Below, in pieces: positions 15,835 to 23,835 of a stretch of DNA of 64,000 bases. This DNA comes from Paraclostridium hominis (GTDB lineage Bacteria > Bacillota > Clostridia > Peptostreptococcales > Peptostreptococcaceae). A program made the translations under genes and the position numbers. The notes beneath the pieces were generated by a model that was given only the letters and a program-made list of their open reading frames with translations, searched no databases and was not told where the DNA came from. Where the stretch lies: contig NZ_JACRWD010000001.1 of the NCBI RefSeq assembly GCF_014306135.1, positions 744,001-808,000 of the forward strand. The letters are read 5' to 3'. Within the stretch, counting starts at the first letter, position 1, and each line of letters starts with the position of its first letter.

Positions 15835-16809
15835 CTAATTTTTAAATATAACTAAAATCATATAAGCTATATAAGCTATTATCAATATGATTCCTTCAAA
15901 CTTATTTATATCTTTTTTTCTAATTGAGAAGATATAAGTAATTATTGTGACAATTATCATTATAAATATATCTAAAAAGAGATTATTATCTATAGATATA
16001 GGATTAATTACAGATGATATACCAAGTATGAATAAAATATTAAATATGTTAGATCCTATGACGTTTCCTAAAGCTATATCACTTTCACCTTTACTAGCAG
16101 CTACTACAGAAGTTACAAATTCAGGTAATGATGTTCCTATAGATACTATAGTTATACCAATAATTTTTTCGCTTACTCCAAAATTAAGAGCTATTATAGA
16201 AGAGCAGTCAACAACTAACTTACCACCAATTACTATACCTAATATTCCAACCACGGAAAAAACAACAGATTTAGATAAAGGCATAGTAGACTTATAAATA
16301 TTAGTATCATAATTATTATTAGAATTTAAGGCTTCATTTTTAGAATTTAGAGAAACCTCTAATAAGTAATACATAAATATACAAAAGAACATTAAAAATA
16401 CTAATCCATCACCAGTTGACAATATAGAATTTTGTGTTTGCTGAAAAATTAAATCATCAGATAAAACTAATAATAAAATTGATGATAATACGAGAAAAGG
16501 AAATTCCTTTATAAGTATAGACTTTTTTACAGATAAAGGTTTTATAAAAGCTGACATACCTGCCACACATAAAAGGTTAAATATATTAGAGCCGATAATA
16601 TTTCCAAGTGCAATCTCGTTTTGACCTTGAATTGATGCTGTAATACTAACAGCTGCTTCAGGAGCGCTAGTTCCAAAAGCAACTATAGTAAGACCTATAA
16701 CTAAAGATGGTATTTTAAGTGATGTAGCTATACTAGATGAACCATCAACAAAATAATCTGCCCCTTTTACTAAAAATAAAAAACCAAGTAGTAAGAATAA
16801 ATAAACCAT
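15835..16809 (-). CDS. CaCA-family cation exchanger (CaxA/YrbG type), probably Mn2+-responsive
   Basis: A 324-residue membrane antiporter with two homologous halves of about five helices each. The alpha-repeat signatures are GTSAPEAAVS with GNIIGSNIFN in the first half and GTSLPEFVTS with GNVIGSNIFN in the second; the acidic residues in them bind the cation. Such proteins swap Ca2+ or another divalent ion for Na+ or H+. The mRNA leader carries a yybP-ykoY riboswitch, whose ligand is Mn2+, arranged to permit read-through when Mn2+ binds. This suggests the substrate includes Mn2+ and that the role is export, but the sequence alone would read as calcium/sodium antiporter. AAGGAGA precedes the ATG. 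Confidence 0.87.
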   Translation of the reverse strand: MVYLFLLLGFLFLVKGADYFVDGSSSIATSLKIPSLVIGLTIVAFGTSAPEAAVSITASIQGQNEIALGNIIGSNIFNLLCVAGMSAFIKPLSVKKSILIKEFPFLVLSSILLLVLSDDLIFQQTQNSILSTGDGLVFLMFFCIFMYYLLEVSLNSKNEALNSNNNYDTNIYKSTMPLSKSVVFSVVGILGIVIGGKLVVDCSSIIALNFGVSEKIIGITIVSIGTSLPEFVTSVVAASKGESDIALGNVIGSNIFNILFILGISSVINPISIDNNLFLDIFIMIIVTIITYIFSIRKKDINKFEGIILIIAYIAYMILVIFKN

Positions 16810-16845
16810 ACAATATCTCCTTTTAATTTAAAGTATAAATAAAAA

Positions 16846-16890
16846 AGACCTTCTAAATGAGTAGAAAATTTCTACTCATTTAGAAGGTCT
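16846..16890 (-). terminator. Riboswitch expression platform terminator
   Basis: Perfect inverted arms of up to 22 bases (16846-16867 and 16869-16890; the innermost bases form the loop) followed by U6 in the minus-strand RNA. The 5' arm contains AGACCUUCU, which is also the 3' strand of riboswitch helix P1, so the two structures exclude each other. Confidence 0.88.
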
Positions 16891-16985
16891 TGCTAACAAG
16901 ATAAATCTTGCTAATTAACCGAGTGATAAACACTGATATGACGATTAATTAACACCAATGTGTAAGCTACTCCCCTTCTAGGGAA
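16881..16985 (-). ncRNA. yybP-ykoY (Mn2+) riboswitch
   Basis: Read on the minus strand, the aptamer begins AGAAGGGGAGTAGC and ends TTAGCAAGACCTTCT, the two most conserved blocks of the yybP-ykoY family; in between lies ATCGTCATATC. AGAAGG at the 5' end pairs with CCTTCT at the 3' end to form P1. With Mn2+ bound, P1 takes the strand needed by the terminator, so the downstream exchanger would be switched on. Conserved blocks are seen; ligand identity is known for the family; direction of switching is inferred from the overlap. Confidence 0.88.
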
Positions 16986-17002
16986 TTTAGTTTTATAATT
17001 TA

Positions 17003-17030
17003 ATTATATGTAAATTTTGTAAAAAGTCAA
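17003..17030 (-). promoter_or_regulatory. Promoter of the Mn2+ riboswitch transcript
   Basis: On the minus strand: TTGACT (17030-17025), 16 bases, TATAAT (17008-17003). It starts only a few bases after the corA stop codon, with no terminator between, so the exchanger may also receive read-through from corA. Confidence 0.7.
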
Positions 17031-17035
17031 CTAAA

Positions 17036-17971
17036 CTATAATAATTTATTTCTAGACATGATAAATGTAAGTATTAAACACATAACACATGTAATTACGA
17101 TGACTATCCAAAATCCACTTGGATGAGTTGAAAAAGGCAAACCTTCAACATTCATACCAAAAAAACCTGATACAATGGTTGGTATTGACATTATAAGTGT
17201 AATAGATGTTAAAAATTGCATAACTGTATTTTGGTTATTACTAACTATAGCACTAAATGCATCCATTATCCTACTTAAAATGTCACCATATATAGTAGCC
17301 ATTTCTAAGGCCTGTTTATTTTCTATAATAACATCTTCAAGTAAATCCTCATCTTCTGAATATTTTTTTATAGACTCAGTTCTAAGCATTTTATTAAGAA
17401 CAAGTTCATTGGCTTTTAAGGATGTAGAAAAATATATAAGGGATTTTTCTAATTCTAAAAGTTGAACTAATTCTTTATTTTTCATAGATTTATAAATTTC
17501 TTTTTCTATAGCTATCGTCATTTTATTTATTCTTCTAAGATAATGAAGATAATAACTGGCATTTTTATAAAGTATTTGAAGAATAAATCTAGTTTTTTTG
17601 TAAGTGAAAAAATTCTTAACATGCCCTACTATAAAATCATTTAATATTTTAGTTTGAGCTGTACAAACAGTAACTATGGTATTATCTAAAATTATTATAC
17701 CTAATGGAATAGTAGAGTAATGCGCAGATGAAGCATCACTTTCGTCTATTGGAATATCTATAAGTATTAATATATGATTATCTTCAATATCAATTCTTGA
17801 ACGTTCCTCTTCATCAAGTGCTGCTTTAATACTTTCTATATCTAAATTAAGATTAGCAGACACTTCAAGTATCTCAGATGTAGTAGGTTCAACTAAATTA
17901 ACCCAACAACCATTTTCAAATGATTTTAATTTCTCTAATTTAGAGTCAATTGTTTTGTAGTATCTTATCAT
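17036..17971 (-). CDS. corA: CorA-family divalent cation channel
   Basis: A 311-residue protein. The N-terminal about 240 residues form the cytoplasmic alpha/beta plus long-helix domain; two membrane helices lie at about 252-272 and 284-305, joined by the loop that carries the CorA filter motif GMN (FFGMN). The pentameric channel carries Mg2+ (or Co2+/Ni2+) inward along the membrane potential. The ATG at 17971 follows AAAGGAGTGATC at 7 bases. The long leader (17972 to about 18196) contains a small peptide ORF and a nested hairpin whose loop is complementary to this ribosome site, pointing to control at translation. The riboswitch-controlled exchanger lies directly downstream on the same strand. 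Confidence 0.93.
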   Translation of the reverse strand: MIRYYKTIDSKLEKLKSFENGCWVNLVEPTTSEILEVSANLNLDIESIKAALDEEERSRIDIEDNHILILIDIPIDESDASSAHYSTIPLGIIILDNTIVTVCTAQTKILNDFIVGHVKNFFTYKKTRFILQILYKNASYYLHYLRRINKMTIAIEKEIYKSMKNKELVQLLELEKSLIYFSTSLKANELVLNKMLRTESIKKYSEDEDLLEDVIIENKQALEMATIYGDILSRIMDAFSAIVSNNQNTVMQFLTSITLIMSIPTIVSGFFGMNVEGLPFSTHPSGFWIVIVITCVMCLILTFIMSRNKLL

Positions 17972-17980
17972 TTGATCACT

Positions 17981-18087
17981 CCTTTATTCAGTTTTAAAAG
18001 CAATCACTTAAGTATTATCTACATAATTGCTTAAACATATAATTGAATAAAGGTATTTAAGCAATTATTAAGTTATACTAAGTGATT
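17981..18087 (-). promoter_or_regulatory. Structured corA leader with loop complementary to the ribosome site
   Basis: Three elements are seen in the minus-strand RNA. Helix P1 pairs 18075-18087 with 18002-18015 (13 pairs, one bulge). Helix P2, nested inside, pairs 18056-18068 with 18023-18035 (13 perfect pairs). The 20-base P2 loop contains CCUUUAUUCA (18053-18044), perfectly complementary over 10 bases to UGAAUAAAGG (17990-17981), the upstream half of the corA ribosome site. A loop-to-site interaction would hide it. I find no M-box consensus here. Confidence 0.6.
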
Positions 18088-18124
18088 TAACAAACAAACA
18101 TATCCGCAATGGAATACTGTCCAT
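18068..18124 (-). CDS. corA leader peptide (18 codons)
   Basis: Too short for usual gene calling. It reads MDSIPLRICLFVKSLSIT and stops. The ribosome site AAAAGGAGTGAT closely matches that of corA (AAAGGAGTGAT), 11 bases from the ATG. Codons 13-18 contain the 5' strand of helix P1 and the stop codon abuts helix P2, so a translating or stalled ribosome would break the structure that can hide the corA ribosome site. Enteric mgtA and corA genes also use leader peptides (MgtL, CorL) whose translation reports Mg2+; MgtL has an acidic/Pro-rich start, and here Asp2 and Pro5 are the only such residues. Whether it is translated is not known. Confidence 0.55.
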   Translation of the reverse strand: MDSIPLRICLFVKSLSIT

Positions 18125-18156
18125 TTTTAATATCACTCCTTTTATTTATAATTAGT

Positions 18157-18192
18157 AAAAAAGACCACATCGGCATTACTGCTTAAGCGGTC
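18157..18192 (-). terminator. Hairpin plus U6 at the 5' end of the corA transcript
   Basis: On the minus strand GACCGC (18192-18187) pairs with GUGGUC (18168-18163), with an inner GCA-GUAA-UGC hairpin, and is followed by UUUUUU (18162-18157). It looks like an intrinsic terminator that begins only about 4 bases after the predicted start of transcription, so it may be an attenuator or a 5' protective hairpin. Confidence 0.5.
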
Positions 18193-18202
18193 ATGTAATT
18201 AA

Positions 18203-18231
18203 ATAATATCATAAATTGAGTTTTAATACAA
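18203..18231 (-). promoter_or_regulatory. Promoter of the corA leader transcript
   Basis: On the minus strand: TTGTAT (18231-18226), 17 bases, TATTAT (18208-18203). It fits a transcript starting near 18196. The plus-strand promoter for the divergent reductase must lie in 18232-18340. Confidence 0.55.
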
Positions 18232-18352
18232 CAAAATACTACATTAAATTTATTAAATATTAAAAATATAAATGCAGCAAACAATAATTAATACATCTAA
18301 ATAAAAATTTTAGTATATAATTTAATTATAGTAAGTTTAGGAGGGGATAGAT

Positions 18353-19483
18353 ATGCAGTATAGAAAATTTGGAAATACAAATGAAGAAATATCAATATTA
18401 GGATTTGGATGTATGAGATTTCCTCAAATAGATAATGAAATTGATGCAGAGGAAACTACAAAGATGATTAGATATGCAATTGATAATGGACTTAATTATA
18501 TAGACACAGCATATCCATATCATAATGGAGAAAGTGAAATAGTAGTAGGTAAAATATTAAAACATGGATATAGAGAAAAAGTTAAATTAGCTACTAAATT
18601 ACCATCTTGGAATATAACTTCAAGAGAGGATATGGATAATTATTTAAATAAACAATTAGAAAAATTACAAACTGATTATATAGATTTTTATTTAATTCAT
18701 GCTTTAGATGAAAAGCTTTGGCAAAATTTAGTTAAAAATAATATATTTGAATTTCTAGATGATATAAAAAGAAGTGGAAAAGTTAAATATTTAGGTTTTT
18801 CATTTCATGATAAATATAATGTATTTGAAAAAATAGTAGATTCATATGATTGGGATTTTACACAAATACAATATAACTATATAGATGAAGATTATCAAGC
18901 AGGGACAAAAGGAATTGAATATGCTCATAAAAAAGGAATGGGAATTATAATAATGGAGCCTCTTCGTGGTGGAAAGTTAGTAAATAACTTATCAGATGAA
19001 ATAAAAGAAATAATAGATAAAGCAAAACCTAAGAAAACTCCAGCTGAATGGGCATTTAAGTTTTTATATGATAAAGAAGAAATAGGAATAGTTCTTAGTG
19101 GTATGTCTACCATGGAACAAGTAGTAGAAAATCTTAAAATTTGTGATGAACATGGAAAATCAAATTCTATCACTGAAAATGAAAAAAAGATTTTAATGGA
19201 TCTAAAAAATGCTTTTAAATCTAAGATAAAAGTAAATTGCACAGCCTGTAAATACTGTCTTCCATGTCCTATGGGAGTAAATATCCCAAGTTGCTTTGAA
19301 GCACTAAATAATGCTAGTATGTTTAATGAAATAGAATATGTTAAAAATAATATGTATAAGTATATAATAAATGAAAAAAGCGATGCTTCTAAATGTGTAG
19401 GATGCGGAAAATGTGAAGCTGTATGTCCTCAGCACATAAAAATAATAGAAATGTTAAAAGAAGTAAATGAAACTTTTAATTAA
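18353..19483 (+). CDS. Aldo/keto reductase with C-terminal [4Fe-4S] ferredoxin domain
   Basis: A 376-residue protein. Residues 1-270 form the aldo/keto reductase barrel: GFGCMRFP near the start, YIDTAYPYHNGESE with the catalytic Tyr, KLATKLP with the catalytic Lys, and LIHALD. Residues 295-360 hold two ferredoxin-like clusters, CTACKYCLPCPMGVNIP and CVGCGKCEAVCPQHI. This barrel-plus-ferredoxin arrangement is common in anaerobic Firmicutes and probably moves electrons between NAD(P)H, an Fe-S relay and a small carbonyl substrate; the substrate is unknown. GAGGGG precedes the ATG. It is divergent from corA and appears to be a single-gene transcript. Confidence 0.9.
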   Translation: MQYRKFGNTNEEISILGFGCMRFPQIDNEIDAEETTKMIRYAIDNGLNYIDTAYPYHNGESEIVVGKILKHGYREKVKLATKLPSWNITSREDMDNYLNKQLEKLQTDYIDFYLIHALDEKLWQNLVKNNIFEFLDDIKRSGKVKYLGFSFHDKYNVFEKIVDSYDWDFTQIQYNYIDEDYQAGTKGIEYAHKKGMGIIIMEPLRGGKLVNNLSDEIKEIIDKAKPKKTPAEWAFKFLYDKEEIGIVLSGMSTMEQVVENLKICDEHGKSNSITENEKKILMDLKNAFKSKIKVNCTACKYCLPCPMGVNIPSCFEALNNASMFNEIEYVKNNMYKYIINEKSDASKCVGCGKCEAVCPQHIKIIEMLKEVNETFN

Positions 19484-19543
19484 TTATAGTTAGTTGAAAA
19501 AAATAAAATTATTTGATAATATATAAATTACTTTAAAACTTAA

Positions 19544-19587
19544 AAAGACAGTTCGAAAGCCTCCTGTCTTTAAATAAAACTATGGTT
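19544..19587 (+). ncRNA. preQ1 riboswitch (class I)
   Basis: An AAAGACAG/CTGTCTTT stem closes a 12-base loop, TTCGAAAGCCTC, matching the TTC-N-AGC-type loop of preQ1-I aptamers. The 3' tail TAAATAAAACTATGG is the A-rich strand and CUA element that forms the pseudoknot. The next gene encodes a QueT-type transporter, the classic target. P1 is longer than the usual five pairs. Confidence 0.78.
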
Positions 19588-19627
19588 AAGTCTTAAAATG
19601 TAGTATTTTATATTATTATTTTGATGT

Positions 19628-19656
19628 AAAACCGTAGTTTTTTTCTACGGTTTTTT
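19628..19656 (+). terminator. preQ1 riboswitch terminator
   Basis: AAAACCGTAG/CTACGGTTTT with T run. AACTATGGTT of the aptamer tail can instead pair with AACCGTAGTT (one wobble), giving an antiterminator; ligand binding ties up that tail, so preQ1 should turn queT off. An outer stem, GTCTTAAAAT with ATTTTAAGAC (19659-19668), encloses the terminator. Confidence 0.8.
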
Positions 19657-19684
19657 AAATTTTAAGACAATAAGGAGAATATAT

Positions 19685-20185
19685 ATGACTAAAAATACGA
19701 AGAAGATAGTTACTACAGCATTAGTTGCAGCTATATATGCAACTTTAACTTTAGTTTTAGGTGCCATAAGTTATGGACCGATACAGTTTAGAATATCAGA
19801 AATTATGGTATTACTTCCGTTTATAAGAAAGGATTATATATGGGGACTTACTATAGGTTGTTTTTTAGCTAATATAATAGGTCCATATGGAGCTCCAGAT
19901 ATAATACTTGGAACAACTGCAACATTTTTAAGTGTATATGCAGTTTATTTAACTAGTAAAATAATGAAAGGAAATAAATATGCATTACTAGTAGCATCAT
20001 TTTGGCCAACAGTTATAAATGCAATTATAATAGGAGCTATGTTAAATATATTCGTTGGAATGCCACTTATATTAGCAATGTTACAAGTAGGATTTGGTCA
20101 ATTTGTAGTTATAACTATAATAGCTGTACCACTATATAAATCATTAGAAAAAAAGTATTTTAAATTATTAGAAAATGCATTTTAA
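19685..20185 (+). CDS. queT: QueT-family transporter for a queuosine precursor
   Basis: A 166-residue membrane protein with about five helices and the family marks GPIQFRISE and PYGAPD. QueT proteins are substrate-binding S components of ECF-type importers for preQ1 or related queuosine precursors, and work with a shared ECF energising module encoded elsewhere. The preQ1 riboswitch upstream supports this use. AAGGAG lies 8 bases before the ATG. The phosphoesterase gene 23 bases downstream is on the same strand and may share the transcript, though it has its own ribosome site. Confidence 0.9.
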   Translation: MTKNTKKIVTTALVAAIYATLTLVLGAISYGPIQFRISEIMVLLPFIRKDYIWGLTIGCFLANIIGPYGAPDIILGTTATFLSVYAVYLTSKIMKGNKYALLVASFWPTVINAIIIGAMLNIFVGMPLILAMLQVGFGQFVVITIIAVPLYKSLEKKYFKLLENAF

Positions 20186-20208
20186 TATAAATTTAGAGAG
20201 GGAATAGT

Positions 20209-21084
20209 ATGTTTACTCAATTTTTGATAGGCTCAACTATAGTTTTAGGAAGTGCTTTACTTTATAAATATGAAACTGAAACTTTAGAAACAACAAGGTA
20301 TGAAGTTAAAAATAGTAAAATACCAAAAGAGTTTGATAATTTTAAAATAGTTCAAGTAAGTGATCTTCACAATAAAAGTTTTGGTAAAAATAATAAAAAA
20401 CTATTAAATAAAATTGAAAATGAAAATCCAGATATAGTAGTTATAACTGGAGATTTAGTTGAAGGTGATAATAAAAACTTTCATGTAGCTTTAAATTTTA
20501 TTGATGAATTAGCTAAAAAGCATAAGGTTTATCACATAATAGGTAATCATGAACAAAAATCTTTAATTAAAAAATATAAAAATGAATATAAAGATTATTT
20601 TAAAGAATTAGATAAAAAACCTATTATAAACTTAAACAATGAGAAGGTTACTTTAAATAAGGGTAATTCAAAGATAAACGTTTATGGATTTATAGTTCCT
20701 TTAGATTATTATCCTTATTTCTTTAAAAATTATAAAAATAGGAAAAAAAGGCTCGGATGTGAATTTATAGATACTTCTTTAGGTAAGTTAGATAAATCTG
20801 ATTATAATTTAATGCTTGCGCATACTCCATTTTTCTTTGATGATTATGAAAATTATGGAGCGGATTTAGTTTTGTCAGGGCATGTACATGGTGGTATAAT
20901 AAGGCTGCCTTTAATAGGTGGAGTACTTTCTCCTAATAGAGAATTTTTTCCGAAATATGATTTTGGTAAATATGAAAAAAATGATACTACAATGATATTA
21001 AGTAAAGGCTTAGGTGGCTCGAAAGTATTGATAAGATTTAATTGTAAACCAGAAATAGTAAGTATAACTTTAAAATGTAATTAA
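20209..21084 (+). CDS. Membrane-anchored metallophosphoesterase (YkuE-like)
   Basis: A 291-residue protein with one N-terminal hydrophobic segment (about 3-18) and a calcineurin-like phosphoesterase domain. The metal-site motifs are in order: VSDLH, ITGDLVEGD, IGNHEQ, and SGHVHGG near the end. Two divalent metals would be bound and used to hydrolyse a phosphoester; relatives of this YkuE type act on membrane-linked lipids, but the substrate here is unknown. AGAGAGG precedes the ATG. It follows queT by 23 bases and ends at a strong terminator. Confidence 0.87.
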   Translation: MFTQFLIGSTIVLGSALLYKYETETLETTRYEVKNSKIPKEFDNFKIVQVSDLHNKSFGKNNKKLLNKIENENPDIVVITGDLVEGDNKNFHVALNFIDELAKKHKVYHIIGNHEQKSLIKKYKNEYKDYFKELDKKPIINLNNEKVTLNKGNSKINVYGFIVPLDYYPYFFKNYKNRKKRLGCEFIDTSLGKLDKSDYNLMLAHTPFFFDDYENYGADLVLSGHVHGGIIRLPLIGGVLSPNREFFPKYDFGKYEKNDTTMILSKGLGGSKVLIRFNCKPEIVSITLKCN

Positions 21085-21114
21085 ATCCATTAGCTTAGGC
21101 TAATGGATTTTTTT
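21083..21114 (+). terminator. Terminator
   Basis: AAATCCATTAGC/GCTAATGGATTT perfect 12-base stem, TTAG loop, T7 run; it begins inside the stop codon. Confidence 0.92.
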
Positions 21115-21256
21115 ATTTATTATAGAATATATCTATAATAGTTATGTTATATATAGGAATTTTCAATACAAATGCTTGTATAAATTTGGTATAATTGATT
21201 GTGAAATTAAGAAATTTACAAATATTTGTAAAAAGACATAAAAGGGGAGTATATAT

Positions 21257-21688
21257 ATGAAATTTACTAAAAAATCTAAAATCTTTACTATGGGTATTGT
21301 ACTAGCTTTAACTATAAGTAGTCTAGTTGGATGTTCTTCAAAAGAAAAATCTAATGAAGAAAACAAAGCAGCTAGTGGTTATGAAAATATAAATGCTAAA
21401 GAGACAGAAGATTTATTAGCTAGTGGGGATGACATAGTAGTTGTAGATGTTAGAAGTAAAGATGAGTATGATATGGGGCATATTGATAGAGCTATGCATA
21501 TAGACTATAATGAGTTTAATGATAATTTAAGCAAATTAGATGACTATAAAGATAAAACAGTTTTACTTTATTGTAAAACTGGAAATAGGAGTGAAAAAGC
21601 TGCAAAAATATTAGAAAAGAACGGATTTAAAAAAGTTTACAATGCTGAAGATGGCGTTGAAGAACATGATTATAAATTAGTTAAATAA
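21257..21688 (+). CDS. Rhodanese-domain lipoprotein
   Basis: A 143-residue exported lipoprotein: positively charged start, hydrophobic segment, and lipobox LVGC with Cys26 as the lipidation site. After a short linker, residues 42-140 form a rhodanese domain (VVDVRSKDEYDMGHI) with active-site loop CKTGNR and Cys106. Rhodaneses hold persulfide sulfur on this Cys; an extracellular one may handle sulfane sulfur or act on thiols at the surface. The true donor and acceptor are unknown. AAAGGGGAG precedes the ATG. It is a single-gene unit between terminators. Confidence 0.88.
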   Translation: MKFTKKSKIFTMGIVLALTISSLVGCSSKEKSNEENKAASGYENINAKETEDLLASGDDIVVVDVRSKDEYDMGHIDRAMHIDYNEFNDNLSKLDDYKDKTVLLYCKTGNRSEKAAKILEKNGFKKVYNAEDGVEEHDYKLVK

Positions 21689-21690
21689 AA

Positions 21691-21731
21691 TATAACCTCC
21701 TAGCTTAATAAATTTTGGCTGGGAGGTTATA
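21691..21731 (+). terminator. Terminator
   Basis: TATAACCTCCTAGC/GCTGGGAGGTTATA stem (one G-U) with loop of about 13 and a moderate T-rich tail. Confidence 0.75.
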
Positions 21732-21765
21732 TTATTTATAATAAAAACAACAAAGGAGGATTGAC

Positions 21766-22977
21766 ATGAAAAAAATTATTGCCTTGGTAATAACAATGTC
21801 ACTTGTATTTTTAGTAGGATGTAATAACAGCAATAGTAGTAAAAAATCAGAAGATGCAATTTTAAGTAAAAGTTATGAAGAAATAGCACAAAGTGCTAAA
21901 GGAACTACTGTTAATTTTTACGGATGGGGAGGAAATGAAGTTTTAAATAAGTGGTTTGACAATTATGTTGTACCTAATATGAAAGAAAAATATAATATAA
22001 CTGTTAAAAGAGTAGGTATGGATATAGATACTATACTTAATAAATTAATATCAGAAAAGCAAGCTCAAAATTCTAAAGGAACTATAGATGTAGTTTGGTT
22101 AAATGGAGAAAATTTTAAAACAGCAAAAGATAATAAACTTTTATTTGGTCCATTTTTAGAAAAAATAGTAAATTATGATAAATATGTAGATAAAAATTCT
22201 AAAGATATAACTACGGATTTCGGAACACCTGTAGATAATATGGAAGCACCTTGGGGGAAAGCAACATTTACTGTAGTAAAGGATTCAGCTAAAGTAAATT
22301 CAAATATAGTAAATACTAGTTCTTTAAAAGAAGCTATAATTAATAATCCAGGTAAATTTACATATCCTGCACCTCCAGATTTTACAGGTAGTGCTTTTGT
22401 AAGAAATATAATTTACGATATAGTAGGTTATGAAAAAGTAGCTAATTTACCAGAAGATGAAGCTAAAGTTAAAGAGGTTATAAAGCCTGCTATGGATTAC
22501 TTAAATGAAATAAAACCTTATTTATGGAATAAAGGGAAAACTTATCCTGCAAATACACCACAATTAAATAATATGTATTCAGATAATGAAGTTTACTTTA
22601 CTATGAGTTATTCACCTAATGAAGTTGCAGGTAAAATTAAGTCAGGTGAATTTAGCAAAACTAGTGAATTTATAAACTTTGATAAAGGGAATATATCTAA
22701 TACTCATTTCTTAGCTATACCTGAAAATGCACAAAATAAAGAAGGAGCTATGGTATTGATAAATTACCTAACAAGTATAGATGCTCAAGCTTCTAAAAGT
22801 AATCCTAAAAACTGGGGTGATATGACTATATTAGATTTAAACAAAGTACCTAGTGAAGATAGATCTAAATTTTATGCTCCAGTAAAGATTAAAAATCCAG
22901 TACCAGAGATAAAAGCTAGTTTAGTTCCTATAATAGAGAAAATTTGGATGGATGAGGTAGCTAATAAGAATGAATAA
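21766..22977 (+). CDS. ABC importer substrate-binding lipoprotein (YnjB family)
   Basis: A 403-residue extracellular binding protein. Signal and lipobox LVGC with Cys19. The mature part begins with TVNFYGWGG and contains IDVVWLNGENF and PPDFTGSAFVRN, which fit the YnjB family (COG4134) of solute-binding proteins. The four genes 21766-25651 form one operon with overlapping ends, giving a complete importer: binding protein, two permeases, ATPase. The ligand of YnjBCD is not established; polyamine- or thiamine-like assignments come only from distant similarity. GGAGGATTGAC precedes the ATG. No riboswitch is visible upstream. Confidence 0.82.
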   Translation: MKKIIALVITMSLVFLVGCNNSNSSKKSEDAILSKSYEEIAQSAKGTTVNFYGWGGNEVLNKWFDNYVVPNMKEKYNITVKRVGMDIDTILNKLISEKQAQNSKGTIDVVWLNGENFKTAKDNKLLFGPFLEKIVNYDKYVDKNSKDITTDFGTPVDNMEAPWGKATFTVVKDSAKVNSNIVNTSSLKEAIINNPGKFTYPAPPDFTGSAFVRNIIYDIVGYEKVANLPEDEAKVKEVIKPAMDYLNEIKPYLWNKGKTYPANTPQLNNMYSDNEVYFTMSYSPNEVAGKIKSGEFSKTSEFINFDKGNISNTHFLAIPENAQNKEGAMVLINYLTSIDAQASKSNPKNWGDMTILDLNKVPSEDRSKFYAPVKIKNPVPEIKASLVPIIEKIWMDEVANKNE

Positions 22978-23827
22978 GTTAAAGCCATATTTACTTATAG
23001 CACCTGCAACTTTATTAATGATTTTCATAATGGGTATAGGAATAATGACTTGTATATCTCAAAGTTTAGGATATTTTCCACAAATAGGATTAGAAGATAT
23101 AACATTAAATTATTATAAAACTATACTAAATAATAAGCAGTTTTTAGATTCTTTATTTTTAAGTTTAAAGACATCTTTAATATCTTCTATAATAGCTGTT
23201 ATTGCAGGTGTAGTGTTAGCTTATTTCATGTCTAAAGATAGATTCTCAAAATTTAGATATTTTTTATTAAATTTACCAATAATAGTGCCACACATAGTAG
23301 TGGTACTATTAATTTTTGCTATATTTTCAAAAACTGGTATATTGTCTAGAGTATTATATAATTTGAATATAATAAAAGACTCTAGTGAATTTATAAGCTT
23401 GGTAAATGATAAAAATGGAATAGGTATAATGCTTGTGTATATATATAAAGGTATACCATTTATTGCTATGACAACGTTTAACATTTTAAAAAGTATAGAT
23501 AATAAATTAGAAGAAGTATCAAAAAATTTAGGATCAAATAAATATCAAACATTTAGATTTATAATACTTCCTCAGATAATGCCTACTATACTTTCATCAT
23601 TTATAATAATATTTGCATTTTCTTTTGGATCTTTTGAAGTACCCTATTTGATAGGAGCAACAAATCCGAAAGCACTTCCAGTTAATGCATATATAAGCTA
23701 TATTAGTTTGGACTTAAATCAAAGACCAATAGCTATGGCTATGAATACTATATTAGCTAGCATAAGTTTTGTACTTTTAATTATTTATGATTATATATTC
23801 AAAAAATTATATAAATACAAATCATAG
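22970..23827 (+). CDS. ABC importer permease (YnjC-like, first)
   Basis: A 285-residue polytopic permease with six membrane segments. The cytoplasmic EAA-type coupling loop that contacts the ATPase is EEVSKNLGSNKYQTFRFIILP (about 183-203). It overlaps the binding-protein gene by 8 bases, so translation is coupled. In many YnjC proteins the two permease halves are fused; here they are two separate genes. Confidence 0.85.
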   Translation: MNKLKPYLLIAPATLLMIFIMGIGIMTCISQSLGYFPQIGLEDITLNYYKTILNNKQFLDSLFLSLKTSLISSIIAVIAGVVLAYFMSKDRFSKFRYFLLNLPIIVPHIVVVLLIFAIFSKTGILSRVLYNLNIIKDSSEFISLVNDKNGIGIMLVYIYKGIPFIAMTTFNILKSIDNKLEEVSKNLGSNKYQTFRFIILPQIMPTILSSFIIIFAFSFGSFEVPYLIGATNPKALPVNAYISYISLDLNQRPIAMAMNTILASISFVLLIIYDYIFKKLYKYKS

Positions 23828-23835
23828 GTGAAGTT

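Noticed and set aside
17972..18240. M-box (ykoK) Mg2+ riboswitch before corA
   Set aside because: None of the conserved M-box blocks is visible; the structure found is different.
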